The notes under the pieces were generated by a model. That model was not told the origin of the DNA. It worked only from the letters and a program-made list of their open reading frames with translations, and did no database searches. 45,367 nucleotides of DNA from Gammaproteobacteria bacterium (lineage in GTDB: Bacteria > Pseudomonadota > Gammaproteobacteria > Pseudomonadales > Azotimanducaceae): contig JAPOVK010000041.1 of assembly GCA_026708185.1 (NCBI GenBank), positions 1 to 45,367 on the forward strand, in the 5' to 3' direction. Shown here one piece after another: positions 1 through 8,190 of the stretch; within the stretch, counting starts at the first letter, position 1, and the number at the start of each line of letters is the position of its first letter. Position numbers and translations under genes: made by a program.

Positions 1-2
1 TG

Positions 3-1400
3 CGCGAGGCCGCAGCCCATGTCCTCGCCAACCTCTTGCAGGCGGACTACCTCGAGAACCGGCGCAACCGCGAAGCGGCCGTTTCCGCTCTCGTCGTCTC
101 TCTGGATCGGTCTGAGACGTCGCTCGGCGCACGCGTGGCTGCCATCGAGGCGCTGGGCGATGCCGCCGAGGCCGTTGTCGGCAACGAGGACGCGATGCGC
201 ATCATCTCGCTCGATACGCCCTTCGAGACCCTTTCCGAATTCTCGGCGCGCCTCGAGGTACTCGGACGCATCCGAAAGGACGAGGGTGCCGCGCCGGGCA
301 TCGGCGGGCTGCTTGCCGAGTTGCCGCTGGACGCACCGGGCCACCTGCAACGATCCGTCGCCCGGGCGTGGGCCCGCATCACCTCGGCCAGCGGCGCGGT
401 TCTCCTGTTTGAACGCATGGGACGCAAGCACGCGATCGGCCTCGGCCGTGAGCCTGAAATCGAAGCGTTCAGCGAGATACTGCCAACGACCCAAGACCCC
501 TGGCCCCTGCAGCGAGCGTTGCTCGAACTCGGCTTGACGACCACCGAGAAGGAGGCCTTCGTCCGGGCGTCGCGATGGGCGCCGGCACCCGAGCTCGCAC
601 CGGCTCTCGGCGACATGCTCGATCCCCGCCGCGCCTACGTCCAACTGCGCCAGCTGGCGGGCGAACTCCTGATGGAAATCGACACCCGAGCAGCCGCGCA
701 GGCCTTGCGGCCGCACATGCCGACGGAGCAAGACCTGCTCCGCAAGCTGCGCTTCGCCGCCTTCCTCGGTCGCCACGGTTTCGACGACGGCTATCCCTTC
801 GCGCTTGAGCACCTGTCCGAGCCACGCTACCTCGAAGCGGCGCTGGAGGCGATCGCCGGCATCGCCAAGCCCGGAACCGCCGAACAACTGCTGGACATCT
901 ACGCGAGAAGCAATGATCGCGAATGGAAACGGGCTGCCGTGCGCGGCCTTGGCCTGCTCCGGCACGCCGCGTTTGCGGAAGAGCTCGGGGCCTTGACGCG
1001 CGACCCGAAACATCCACTCGCGGCTGCGGCGCTTCTGGCCCGGGCAGACTTCGGGGATGTCGATGCCGTCGAGCTCCTCCCGGCGGCGCTGGCATCTCGC
1101 AGCGAAGTTCTTGTGATTGCCGGTGCGAGAGCTGCGGCCAAGCTGTTGCCGCTGTTGCCGAAGGGGGACCGTCCGACCAGGCCGATCGAGGAGGCCATCC
1201 GCAAAGCGCTCGCAACCTTGGCACCGGATCCCGAGGCGACCGAAGCGGTTCGCCGCAACGCGCTCGATGCGTTGGTCGCTGCCGAGGACGAGCGATTGGA
1301 CGGAGTGCTCGCCGCCATGATCCGTGACGTCCGCTTGGAGCGGACCGATCTCCTCTCCCGCGTCCGCGAGCTGCTACGCGCTCGGGATGTGAGAATGTAG
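3..1400 (+). CDS. HEAT-like helical repeat protein (5' truncated by window edge)
   Basis: The frame is open from the first bases of the window, so the N-terminus lies outside it; a TTG at 36 is unlikely to be the real start. The visible ~466 residues are Ala/Leu/Arg-rich paired helices of about 30-40 residues with recurring patterns such as AAIEALGDAAE, ALEAIAGIAKPGTAEQLL, RAAVRGLGLLRHAAFAEELGAL and NALDALVAAEDERLDGVLAAM. This is typical of HEAT or PBS-lyase-type alpha-solenoids, which generally serve as protein-binding scaffolds. No catalytic motif, signal peptide or membrane segment is visible in this part. It ends with TAG about 130 bp before the TonB receptor on the same strand, so an operon is possible but unproven. 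The specific role is unknown; the repeat assignment is by eye. Confidence 0.6.
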   Translation, partial: REAAAHVLANLLQADYLENRRNREAAVSALVVSLDRSETSLGARVAAIEALGDAAEAVVGNEDAMRIISLDTPFETLSEFSARLEVLGRIRKDEGAAPGIGGLLAELPLDAPGHLQRSVARAWARITSASGAVLLFERMGRKHAIGLGREPEIEAFSEILPTTQDPWPLQRALLELGLTTTEKEAFVRASRWAPAPELAPALGDMLDPRRAYVQLRQLAGELLMEIDTRAAAQALRPHMPTEQDLLRKLRFAAFLGRHGFDDGYPFALEHLSEPRYLEAALEAIAGIAKPGTAEQLLDIYARSNDREWKRAAVRGLGLLRHAAFAEELGALTRDPKHPLAAAALLARADFGDVDAVELLPAALASRSEVLVIAGARAAAKLLPLLPKGDRPTRPIEEAIRKALATLAPDPEATEAVRRNALDALVAAEDERLDGVLAAMIRDVRLERTDLLSRVRELLRARDVRM

Positions 1401-1529
1401 CCGGGCAGGCACGACCTTCGTGCCGATTCCGGCATGATGCTGTTCTGCGAGTCCTACGAAGCGGCGTCAGTTTCGTGGCAAAGATAGAGTAGCCCGGTGT
1501 TACGAGATACAGACCCTTCCCGGGAACAA

Positions 1530-3641
1530 ATGCCGAAGGGACCGTCCCGGGAGACGGAGAACAGAGACCGACCGGACTGCCGCGCGAGGCGTGCGGGCGG
1601 GCGCTGGGCACGGTTACTAGGAATCTGCTGCGGCTTGGCTGCCACGCCCGGATTCGCCGGGACGGAACACGCGCACCACCACGACCACGACCAACCCCAC
1701 ATCCACGAAGAGATCATCGTCTACGGTCGCGCTCAGCACCACATCGGCGCCGCGACCTCGGCCTCCGAGGGCGTGGTCGGGTACGCGGACTACCACCTGC
1801 CGCCGCTCTTGCGGGTCGGCGAACTGGTGGAAGCCGTCCCCGGCATGATCGCCACCCAGCATTCCGGCACCGGGAAGGCGAACCAGTACTTCCTGCGCGG
1901 GTTCAATCTCGATCACGGTACCGACTTTGCCGTCCATCTCGACGGCGTGCCCGTCAACATGCGTTCCCATGGCCATGGCCAGGGCTATCTCGACCTCAAC
2001 TTCGTCATTCCCGAACTCGTGCAGACCGCCGTCTACCGCAAGGGCGTCCACCACGCTGAGAACGGCGACTTCTCCTCGGCAGGCAGCGTCGACTTCTCTT
2101 ACTACCGGCGGCTCCCCGAGCCCTTCCTGCAAGCGACGTGGGGCGAACACGGCTATGTCCGCGGCATCGCCGCGGGCAGTGCCGACATCGGCGATGGTGT
2201 GCTCACCGGAGCCGTGGACAAGACCCTCTACAACGGGCCGTGGGAACTGGACGAGGATCTCGCGCAGTCCAAGTTCTTTCTCGGCTACGGGTTCTGGCTC
2301 GGTCCCGCAGAGGCGCAGATCGCGCTGCACGGATACACCGGGCAGTGGAACGCGACCGACCAGATACCGCGCCGCGCCGTACGGGCCGGCTTGGTGCGAC
2401 GGACCGGATACATCGACCCGGATCTCGGCGGCGATACACGTCGCTTGGGTTTGGTGGCGCGTGTGGAGGCTGATCGCTGGCAAGCCGGCATGTACCGCCT
2501 CGACTACGACTTCACCTTGTACTCGAACTTCACCTACCTGCTCGACGACCCCGTGCTTGGCGACGAGTTCGAGCAGCGTGACGACCGCACGCAGAGCGGC
2601 CTTTGGGTCGCCGCGGAGCGGAACGTCTGGTTTGGCGCGCTACCGGTCCTGCTCCGCTGGGGCGTCGAGGGCCGCCGCGACGACATCCACGAGGTGGGGC
2701 TCTTCGGCACCCAGGCGCGAACGCGGACCCACGTCCGCAGGCATGACCGTGTCGACGAGGCGTCCGTCGGTGCCTACGGCGAGCTAGGCGTGCATGCCAC
2801 GGAGCGGATTCGGGCCGTGCTTGGCCTTCGCGCGGACTACTACGACTGGGACGTCGCGGCCCTCGGCCACGACGACCACGCCGCTGGCGACGACAGCATC
2901 GCAAGTCCCAAGATCAGCGTCGCGTTCCGGATCCTGGACGGGCTTGAAGCGTACGCCAACTGGGGTTACGGCTTTCACTCGAACGACGTTCGGCTCCGGC
3001 CTGTGGAGGACGACACCCTGAGTGCGAGGCGAAGCGACGACCTGCTTGCGGCCAGCGAGGGCGCCGAGCTTGGTCTGCGTTTCGAACCGCATTCGTCCTT
3101 CAACGCGACGCTTGTCGGCTTCGAGGTCAGACTGGATTCCGAGCTCGTGTACGTCGGCGACGCCGGTACTACCGAACCCAGCGACGCCTCGGTCCGGCGC
3201 GGGGTCGAAGTCGCCGGATTCTGGCATGCCCGCGACTGGCTGACAGTCAACGCAGCTTTCACCCACAGCGACGCGGAACTGGAAACCGGCGACGCGGTCG
3301 CCGGGGCCGTTGGCGTCACGGGCAGCCTGGGCGTCAACGCGCTCCTCGGACGGGGCGTACACGTCAGCATGAACGCGCGCTATCTCGGCGATGCACCCCT
3401 GTCCAACGACGGCAGCGTCCGATCCGAAGCGTCCTGGCTTGCTCACGCGGGTTTCGGCTGGCATTACCGACGCGCCGATTTCGGCCTCGAGGTGTTCAAC
3501 CTGTTCGACTCAGCCGGCGACGACATCGCCTACTACTACCATTCGCGCCTCGCGGGCGAACCGTCGCACGGCGTGCTCGACACCCACTTCCATCCCCTGG
3601 AGCCACGCACGGCGCGCCTGCGTGTCGCGGTGCACCTATAG
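1530..3641 (+). CDS. TonB-dependent outer-membrane receptor, probable zinc receptor
   Basis: This protein of ~703 residues has a basic N-terminus, a hydrophobic signal segment (LLGICCGLAATPGFA) and a His-rich mature N-terminus (EHAHHHDHDQPHIHE). A plug domain follows (LRVGELVEAVPGMIATQHS, FLRGFNLDHGTDFAVHLDGVPV), then a long beta-barrel of alternating aromatic and polar strands ending RVAVHL. More His clusters occur in RSHGHGQGY, KGVHHAENG, GHDDHAAGD and THFHPLEP. The family imports metal chelates, cobalamin, sugars or free metals using TonB energy. His-rich extracellular loops and znuABC next door argue for zinc, as in ZnuD-type receptors. The ATG at 1530 was preferred; a GTG at 1497 adds 11 residues. 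The gene converges with znuB, leaving 15 bp. Receptor family is near certain; the zinc substrate is inference. Confidence 0.88.
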   Translation: MPKGPSRETENRDRPDCRARRAGGRWARLLGICCGLAATPGFAGTEHAHHHDHDQPHIHEEIIVYGRAQHHIGAATSASEGVVGYADYHLPPLLRVGELVEAVPGMIATQHSGTGKANQYFLRGFNLDHGTDFAVHLDGVPVNMRSHGHGQGYLDLNFVIPELVQTAVYRKGVHHAENGDFSSAGSVDFSYYRRLPEPFLQATWGEHGYVRGIAAGSADIGDGVLTGAVDKTLYNGPWELDEDLAQSKFFLGYGFWLGPAEAQIALHGYTGQWNATDQIPRRAVRAGLVRRTGYIDPDLGGDTRRLGLVARVEADRWQAGMYRLDYDFTLYSNFTYLLDDPVLGDEFEQRDDRTQSGLWVAAERNVWFGALPVLLRWGVEGRRDDIHEVGLFGTQARTRTHVRRHDRVDEASVGAYGELGVHATERIRAVLGLRADYYDWDVAALGHDDHAAGDDSIASPKISVAFRILDGLEAYANWGYGFHSNDVRLRPVEDDTLSARRSDDLLAASEGAELGLRFEPHSSFNATLVGFEVRLDSELVYVGDAGTTEPSDASVRRGVEVAGFWHARDWLTVNAAFTHSDAELETGDAVAGAVGVTGSLGVNALLGRGVHVSMNARYLGDAPLSNDGSVRSEASWLAHAGFGWHYRRADFGLEVFNLFDSAGDDIAYYYHSRLAGEPSHGVLDTHFHPLEPRTARLRVAVHL

Positions 3642-3656
3642 AGCGGCTGCGCCGGC

Positions 3657-4466
3657 CTAGCGGACCCTGCGGACTGCCGGCCAAGGCAGACGCGCCACGG
3701 CGAAGAGGAACAGCGCAACGACGACGATCGAGGGGCCCGTCGGCGTGTCGAGTTCCGCGGAGGCGTACAGTCCCCCGCCAACGGCGAAAACGCCCGTCAT
3801 CGCCGCTCCCAACGCCATCGCCTCCGGGCTCCTGGCGAAGCGGCGAGCCGTCGCGGCCGGTATGACGAGCAAGGCGACCACGAGCAGGACACCGACGAGC
3901 TTGACGGCCACCGCGATGATGGCAGCGACCAGGAACCCGAACACGAGACGCGCGCGCTCCGGCTTGAGGCCGTCCACCGCGGCAAGGTCCACGCTCACCG
4001 TCGCCGTCAGCAGCGCCCGCCAGATCCATGCCAGGACACCGAGCGCCACCGCGCCGCCTGCCCAGACCAGGAGGACATCCGCACGGGTAACGCCGAGGAT
4101 GTCGCCAAACAGCAAGGCCTGCAGATCGAGACGCACGGCTGGGAAGAACGACAGGATGACCAGGCCCAGCGCCAGCCCTCCGTGGGCGAGCAGGCCGAGC
4201 AGCGTGTCCGTCGGCAGCGTCTCCCGGCGCTCCAGGAAGAACATCACGAGAACGACGACGGACGAGATCGCGAAGATGCCGACGGCGACGTGCAGGTCTA
4301 CCAGGATAGCGACAGCAACGCCAAGCAGCGCCGAGTGAGCGATAGTCTCCCCGAAGTAGGCGAGCCGGCGCCAGACGATGAAGCAGCCGGTCGGGCCGGT
4401 CACCAACGCAAGCCCCACACCGGCAAGGAGAGCGCGCACCACGAAGTCGTCGAGCATCGCGTGCAT
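3657..4466 (-). CDS. znuB: Zinc ABC transporter, membrane permease ZnuB
   Basis: A very hydrophobic protein of 269 residues with about eight membrane helices, starting LDDFVVRALLAGVGLALVTG and containing the ABC-3 family signatures GCFIVWRRLAYFGETIAHSALLGVA and LLVVALLVIPAATARRFA. ABC-3 permeases move zinc or manganese across the inner membrane with a ZnuC-type ATPase and a ZnuA-type binding protein. It starts 7 bp after the znuC stop, with AAGG just upstream, so the two genes are co-transcribed and probably translationally coupled. A second in-frame ATG nine bases downstream (4457) is an equally plausible start. The neighbouring His-rich binding protein favours zinc over manganese. Confidence 0.92.
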   Translation of the reverse strand: MHAMLDDFVVRALLAGVGLALVTGPTGCFIVWRRLAYFGETIAHSALLGVAVAILVDLHVAVGIFAISSVVVLVMFFLERRETLPTDTLLGLLAHGGLALGLVILSFFPAVRLDLQALLFGDILGVTRADVLLVWAGGAVALGVLAWIWRALLTATVSVDLAAVDGLKPERARLVFGFLVAAIIAVAVKLVGVLLVVALLVIPAATARRFARSPEAMALGAAMTGVFAVGGGLYASAELDTPTGPSIVVVALFLFAVARLPWPAVRRVR

Positions 4467-4472
4467 GCGGCC

Positions 4473-5180
4473 TTAGCTGTTCTCTAGGTTCGCGGAGGCG
4501 CGCCCTTGCTCGACCCGAGCATGGAAGTAAGGATTGGGGTCGTCGTGCTCGTGGGGTACCAGTACCACCACGTCGTCGCCCGTTTCCATGACCACCCGGA
4601 TGTCGTGCGAAATCAAGAGGACGCCGCAGCCGAGTTCGTGCCGAATCGCCTCGATGCGCTCCTGGAAGATCTCGGTGCCTGCGGCATCGACGCCTTGGGC
4701 AGGCTCGTCCAGCACCAGCAGGTCGGGCCGATGGATGAACGCCCGGGCCAGCAAGGCGCGTTGGAACTCGCCACCGGACAGGGTCGAAACCAACGGGTCG
4801 CCCAATCGATCCAGACCTGCGGCTGCCAAAGCCGCGTCGATGTCAGCGGGCGGGAAACGTCGCGTCAACGTCAGCAGGCGGCGCAGGGTGAGTGGCAGGT
4901 TGGGACTGACCTGCAGGCGCTGGGGGACGTAGCCGATGCCGAGCGATGGCGCACGCTCGATCGTACCTTCGTTGATGTCGGTCAATCCGAGGATCGACTT
5001 GGCGAGCGTCGACTTGCCGGCGCCGTTGGCGCCAATCAGGTAGACCAGCTTGCCCGGGTACACGTCCACATCGACGTGCCGGATGATCCAGCGGCCTTGG
5101 CGCAGCACCCCGACGTCGCGCGTCCGCACAAGCGGCCGGGCGTCGGCAGCGGTGTCGCCTTCCGTCGGCTCGCGTTGCAT
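4473..5180 (-). CDS. znuC: Zinc ABC transporter, ATP-binding protein ZnuC
   Basis: ATPase of ~235 residues with Walker A GANGAGKST, signature LSGGEFQRALLARA, Walker B LLVLDEPAQGVDAAG and H-loop LLISHDIRVVM. It powers ZnuB. The frame is open further upstream to 5222, but the ATG at 5180 is chosen because a strong Shine-Dalgarno (AAGGGGGAGG) lies about 8 bp before it. The C-terminal tail HEHDDPNPYFHARVEQG carries several histidines, as is common in ZnuC. The gene diverges from znuA, and the short interval between them (5181-5232) must hold both promoters. I looked there for a Zur-type AT-rich dyad and did not find a convincing one. Confidence 0.93.
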   Translation of the reverse strand: MQREPTEGDTAADARPLVRTRDVGVLRQGRWIIRHVDVDVYPGKLVYLIGANGAGKSTLAKSILGLTDINEGTIERAPSLGIGYVPQRLQVSPNLPLTLRRLLTLTRRFPPADIDAALAAAGLDRLGDPLVSTLSGGEFQRALLARAFIHRPDLLVLDEPAQGVDAAGTEIFQERIEAIRHELGCGVLLISHDIRVVMETGDDVVVLVPHEHDDPNPYFHARVEQGRASANLENS

Positions 5181-5232
5181 GGACAAGGCCTCCCCCTTAA
5201 GCTGCATCGTCGTGGCGCGCACGTACCCTACT

Positions 5233-6273
5233 TTGCAGCGATGGGCGGCCGGCAGGCAAGCGTATGGTCAGGATCGCAGCGCGTCCCACAGCCCCGCCCG
5301 GAAACCGTGGCGCCCGGCCCGCGTGATCGCAGCGGGCTTGCTCTGCACCTTGTCCGCGCAGCTACCCGCAGCCGACGAGCTCGCGGTCGTTGCCACCATC
5401 AAACCTCTCCACTCGCTGGTGAGCGCCGTGATGGCCAGCGTCGGAAAACCGCAGCTCATCATCCGGGGTACGACGTCACCGCACAGCTTCAGCATGCGCC
5501 CATCGGACGCCAGGAAGCTGGAAAACGCCGACTTGGTGTTCCTGATCGGCGAGGCGGTGGAGACATCGATCTCCCAGTCGATCGACGCGCTCGCGGCCGA
5601 CGCCCGGGTGGTCGTGTTGGCGAGCGCTGACGGCATCGTCAAAAGGCCGTTGCGCGAGGGCGGCAGCTTCGAGTGGAGCCATGAACATGCCCACCACGGC
5701 GCGGACCAGCGAACGGAAGACGGCGCGGTCCTAGAGACGGACGCGGATGCCGGGGAAGCCTTCGACATGCACGTCTGGCTGGATCCGACGAACGCCAGGG
5801 CCATGACCCGGGCGATCGCCGACGCCCTCGCAGCGGCGGATCCGCCCAACTCCGCCGTCTACATCGACAATGCCGCGCGTCTCCTGCAGCGGCTTGAAGA
5901 ACTCACGACGGAGATCGCATCGGAAGTAGCTCCGGTTCGTGGTCGGGGATTCCTCGTTTTCCACGACGCGTACCAGCACTTCGAGGATCGCTTCGGCTTG
6001 GTGGCAGCCGGTTCCGCGGTGGTCACCGCCGATCGTTCGCCCGGGGTGCGGCGGATCCGGGAGTTGCGGCGGAAGGTCCGGGATCTCGAAGTCAAGTGCG
6101 TGATGGCCGAGCCGCAATTCGACCCGCGGCTCGTCCACGTGATCGTCCAGGGCGTCGAGGCGAAGGTGGGGTCGGTAGATCCCCTAGGTAGCACAATCCG
6201 GAGCGGCCCGGAGTTGTACTTCACGCTTCTGCGCGACATGGCGACGTCGTTCAGAACCTGCCTGTCGAGCTGA
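5233..6273 (+). CDS. znuA: Zinc ABC transporter, periplasmic binding protein ZnuA
   Basis: Cluster A-I metal-binding protein. After a hydrophobic export signal (RVIAAGLLCTLSAQLPAADE) comes the family start VVATIKPLHSLVSAVMASVG and then SPHSFSMRPSDARKLENADLVFLIG with the first His ligand. A short acidic, His-bearing loop follows (EWSHEHAHHGADQRTEDG), then MHVWLDP and VFHDAYQHFEDRF with the other His ligands and MAEPQFDPRLV near the end. The loop is much less His-rich than in E. coli ZnuA. The start is uncertain: TTG 5233 keeps the basic segment RKPWRPAR ahead of the hydrophobic core (346 residues). GTG 5323 gives 316 residues, nearer the usual length, but no basic n-region. Neither has a clear ribosome site. 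The role is capturing periplasmic zinc for ZnuBC. Confidence 0.9.
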   Translation: MQRWAAGRQAYGQDRSASHSPARKPWRPARVIAAGLLCTLSAQLPAADELAVVATIKPLHSLVSAVMASVGKPQLIIRGTTSPHSFSMRPSDARKLENADLVFLIGEAVETSISQSIDALAADARVVVLASADGIVKRPLREGGSFEWSHEHAHHGADQRTEDGAVLETDADAGEAFDMHVWLDPTNARAMTRAIADALAAADPPNSAVYIDNAARLLQRLEELTTEIASEVAPVRGRGFLVFHDAYQHFEDRFGLVAAGSAVVTADRSPGVRRIRELRRKVRDLEVKCVMAEPQFDPRLVHVIVQGVEAKVGSVDPLGSTIRSGPELYFTLLRDMATSFRTCLSS

Positions 6274-6294
6274 GCGGACTAACCGCACCCCGTT

Positions 6295-6320
6295 GCCCGG
6301 GCGCTCCGGGCGCAGTTTTT
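6295..6320 (+). terminator. Rho-independent terminator after znuA
   Basis: Stem GCCCGG (6295-6300) and CCGGGC (6306-6311) with a five-base loop, followed within four bases by five T residues. It begins 22 bp after the znuA stop codon. Confidence 0.75.
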
Positions 6321-6662
6321 CCTCTGGCGAGCATTGGTTCTGCTAGGCACCGCTGCCGCAGCACCCGCATTGCAGCGAAGTTGGCTCGCCCTCATGAAAC
6401 AAATGCCAGAGCGAGCATAGCGAGCGGCGGCGGTGTTTCATGCGGGGTCGGCGTGGCCTTGGGCCGGAGTCGGCGTGCCGCAAGCGGCACGCGCCGGTGC
6501 CGAGCGAACGCGAGGTACCGGACATGGCTATGGGGCGCTTTGATGGAACATCCGCCAAAGGGAACGCGCCACCGCGCGTTTCGTCAGAACGCCTACCAAC
6601 GGGCGTTAAGCGAGTGACGGCGTCGATCGCCCTCAACGTCCCTCGGCTGAGGCCGTTACGGC
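6321..6662. other. Gene-free interval with perfect inverted repeats
   Basis: No convincing gene is present: short open frames here have no recognisable domain. Two perfect inverted repeats stand out. CATGAAACA at 6393-6401 pairs with TGTTTCATG at 6434-6442, with CCC/GGG extending the stem after one mismatch. GCGTGCCGC at 6473-6481 pairs with GCGGCACGC at 6484-6492 around a two-base AA loop. GCTCGC at 6384-6389 can also pair with GCGAGC at 6411-6416, competing with the first stem. The interval could be a relic of a palindromic mobile element or a structured RNA; no promoter or U-tract identifies it as either. A CATGAAACAA string and a CCGC-loop-GCGG hairpin also occur together at the rsmH 3' end (44.8-44.9 kb). 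Confidence 0.45.
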
Positions 6663-6675
6663 GTTGTCAAACAAC
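6663..6675. promoter_or_regulatory. Candidate vapB operator or promoter dyad
   Basis: Perfect inverted repeat GTTGT (6663-6667), three-base spacer, ACAAC (6671-6675), 30 bp upstream of the antitoxin start. It overlaps a TTGTCA that could serve as a -35 box, with TATGTG 17 bp downstream (a weak -10). VapB-type antitoxins usually repress their own promoter through such short dyads. Suggestive only. Confidence 0.35.
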
Positions 6676-6705
6676 CCCGAGCGCCCTATGTGCTAACGTT
6701 GGCCC

Positions 6706-6945
6706 ATGAGAATACACATCGCTCTCCCGGACGCGCTTGTCGCGGAACTCGACAGGCGTGCCGGCAGGCGTCGCCGAAGTGCCTTCATCTGCAAGCTGAT
6801 CGAGCGAGGACTGGACGACGAGCAGCGCTGGGACGAGATCGAGGCGGCGCTGGGTACGATTGACGGTCGGGGGCACGCCTGGGACGACGACCCGGCCGCG
6901 TGGGTCCGCGAGCAACGCCGGAGCGACAAGAGTCGGTCCGGCTGA
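6706..6945 (+). CDS. VapB-type antitoxin, ribbon-helix-helix
   Basis: A protein of 79 residues. The first ~45 residues (MRIHIALPDALVAELDRRAGRRRRSAFICKLIERGL) match the ribbon-helix-helix pattern: one beta strand for DNA contact, then two helices. The acidic, Trp-containing tail (EAALGTIDGRGHAWDDDPAAWVREQR) is the expected toxin-wrapping part. It is followed after three bases by a PIN-domain toxin, the standard antitoxin-first order. It should neutralise the toxin and repress its own operon. No clear Shine-Dalgarno precedes the ATG. Confidence 0.82.
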   Translation: MRIHIALPDALVAELDRRAGRRRRSAFICKLIERGLDDEQRWDEIEAALGTIDGRGHAWDDDPAAWVREQRRSDKSRSG

Positions 6946-6948
6946 CCG

Positions 6949-7341
6949 ATGCCGCGATTGCTGCTCGACTCGACGGTGCTCATCGACGCGCTGCGCGGCC
7001 GCCCCGCCGCAGCGCGCGTGGTTCGACTGCGTCGACGTGGCATCGAGCCCTGGGTTTGCGCGATCTCCGTGGAGGAGATCTGGCGGGGCCTGCAGTCGAC
7101 CGAGGAGGGCAGCGCACGTCGGCTCTTCAATGCGCTTCGCGTGGCCCCGCTCGGCGCTGCAGAGGGGAGGCGAGCCGGCACCTGGCGGCGTTCATTCGCG
7201 ACACGCGGCGTCACGCTGCATCAGGCTGACTGCCTGATCGCGGCCGCGGCAGCAGGAATCGGTGCCAATCTTGCCACCGCGAACATCGACGACTTCCCGA
7301 TGCACGGACTCGTCGTCGAGCACTGGCCCGTGGGCGTCTAG
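6949..7341 (+). CDS. VapC-type PIN-domain ribonuclease toxin
   Basis: PIN-domain protein of 130 residues. The acidic metal-binding residues are visible: Asp7 in LLLDSTVLIDAL, Glu42/43 in ISVEEIWRGL, Asp94 in LHQADCLIAAAA and Asp114/115 in TANIDDFPM. VapC toxins are Mg-dependent endoribonucleases, often cutting tRNA or rRNA, held inactive by the cognate VapB. The start codon lies three bases after the vapB stop, so translation is coupled. The gene converges with the molybdenum-hydroxylase operon and looks intact. The cellular target cannot be told from sequence. Confidence 0.87.
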   Translation: MPRLLLDSTVLIDALRGRPAAARVVRLRRRGIEPWVCAISVEEIWRGLQSTEEGSARRLFNALRVAPLGAAEGRRAGTWRRSFATRGVTLHQADCLIAAAAAGIGANLATANIDDFPMHGLVVEHWPVGV

Positions 7342-7394
7342 GCGGCCAGCAGAGCGGGGCCGGACCGGTCGGCCAAACGTGTGCCCGGCTCGTC

Positions 7395-8177
7395 TCAGCC
7401 GATTCGCGCCACCGCTCGTTTGGTCAACACGCCAACCAAGTGCGCCCGGTACTCCGCCGACGCGTGGATGTCCGCGTTGAAGTCGCTGCTGTCGACGGCG
7501 ACTCCGTCAACCGCGCCTGGCGAGAAGTCGGCCGCCAGCGCCTCTTCCAGGGCCGTCGCGCGGAAGGCGTGGGGTCCGGCACCGGTGACGCCGACGCAGA
7601 CCGCATCGCCGCAGCGTGCCACCATCACGCCGACCACCGCGTAGCGGGAAGCCGGGTTGGGGAACTTCTCGTAGGCCGCGGCGTCGGGGATGCGGAAGTC
7701 CACCGAGGTGACGATCTCGCCCTCCCGCAGCGCTGTTTCGAAGAGCCCCGTGAAGAAGTCGCCGCCGGCGATGGGACCGATCGACGTGCGAACCGTGCTG
7801 TCGAGCGCAACGATGGCCGCCGGGTAGTCCGCCGCCGGGTCGCTGTTGGCGATCGAGCCGCCGAGCGTGCCCCGATTGCGAACATGGGCGTCGCCGATGC
7901 CGCCGGCCAGCTCCGCGAGAGCTGGGATGGCATCGCTGGCGGCGACTTCGGCGTGCCGCGTCATCGCGCCGATGGACACGATGTCGCCGTCGATGCTGAT
8001 GCCCGACATGCCGGGCAAGCCGGACAGGTCGATCACGTCCGACGGCGCAGCGAGGCGTTGCTTGAGCGTCGGGATCAGGGTCATGCCGCCCGACAGGTAC
8101 GCGCCCTCCTCCGCCTCGACCATCCGGCTGGTCGCCTCGGTGAGCGTCGAAGGCTTGTGGTAGTTGAACTGGTACAT
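7395..8177 (-). CDS. coxM: CO-dehydrogenase-like FAD-binding medium subunit
   Basis: A protein of 260 residues of the molybdopterin-dehydrogenase FAD-binding family. FAD motifs are LSGGMTLIPTLKQRL and GTLGGSIANSDPAADYPA, and the C-terminus has the CO-dehydrogenase flavoprotein fold (YAVVGVMVARCGDAVCVGVTGAGPHAFRA). It passes electrons from the iron-sulfur subunit to an acceptor. The ATG at 8177 is fixed by AAAGGAGG seven bases upstream; the frame is open further up. It lies last in the coxG-S-L-M transcript, 13 bp after coxL. Which substrate the complex oxidises is not determined by this subunit, so the symbol is used by family only. Confidence 0.88.
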   Translation of the reverse strand: MYQFNYHKPSTLTEATSRMVEAEEGAYLSGGMTLIPTLKQRLAAPSDVIDLSGLPGMSGISIDGDIVSIGAMTRHAEVAASDAIPALAELAGGIGDAHVRNRGTLGGSIANSDPAADYPAAIVALDSTVRTSIGPIAGGDFFTGLFETALREGEIVTSVDFRIPDAAAYEKFPNPASRYAVVGVMVARCGDAVCVGVTGAGPHAFRATALEEALAADFSPGAVDGVAVDSSDFNADIHASAEYRAHLVGVLTKRAVARIG

Positions 8178-8190
8178 GCTCGTGCCTCCT

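Noticed and set aside
60-80. A CCGCGAAGCGG palindrome in the first gene as another hairpin element
   Set aside because: It encodes Arg-Glu-Ala in a helical repeat, has only a short stem, and lacks flanks shared with other copies; probably chance.
5181-5232. A Zur operator between znuC and znuA
   Set aside because: I searched the interval for an AT-rich dyad like GTTATANTATAAC and found none; any Zur control is not visible here.
6381-6709. Short open frames in the gap before vapB as genes
   Set aside because: They overlap the hairpins, have Arg-rich random-looking sequence, no ribosome sites and no domain I recognise.
7358-7374. GGCC-GACC-GGTC-GGCC dyad between vapC and coxM as a bidirectional terminator
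   Set aside because: There is no loop-sized centre and no T-tract on either strand, so it cannot fold as a standard terminator hairpin.
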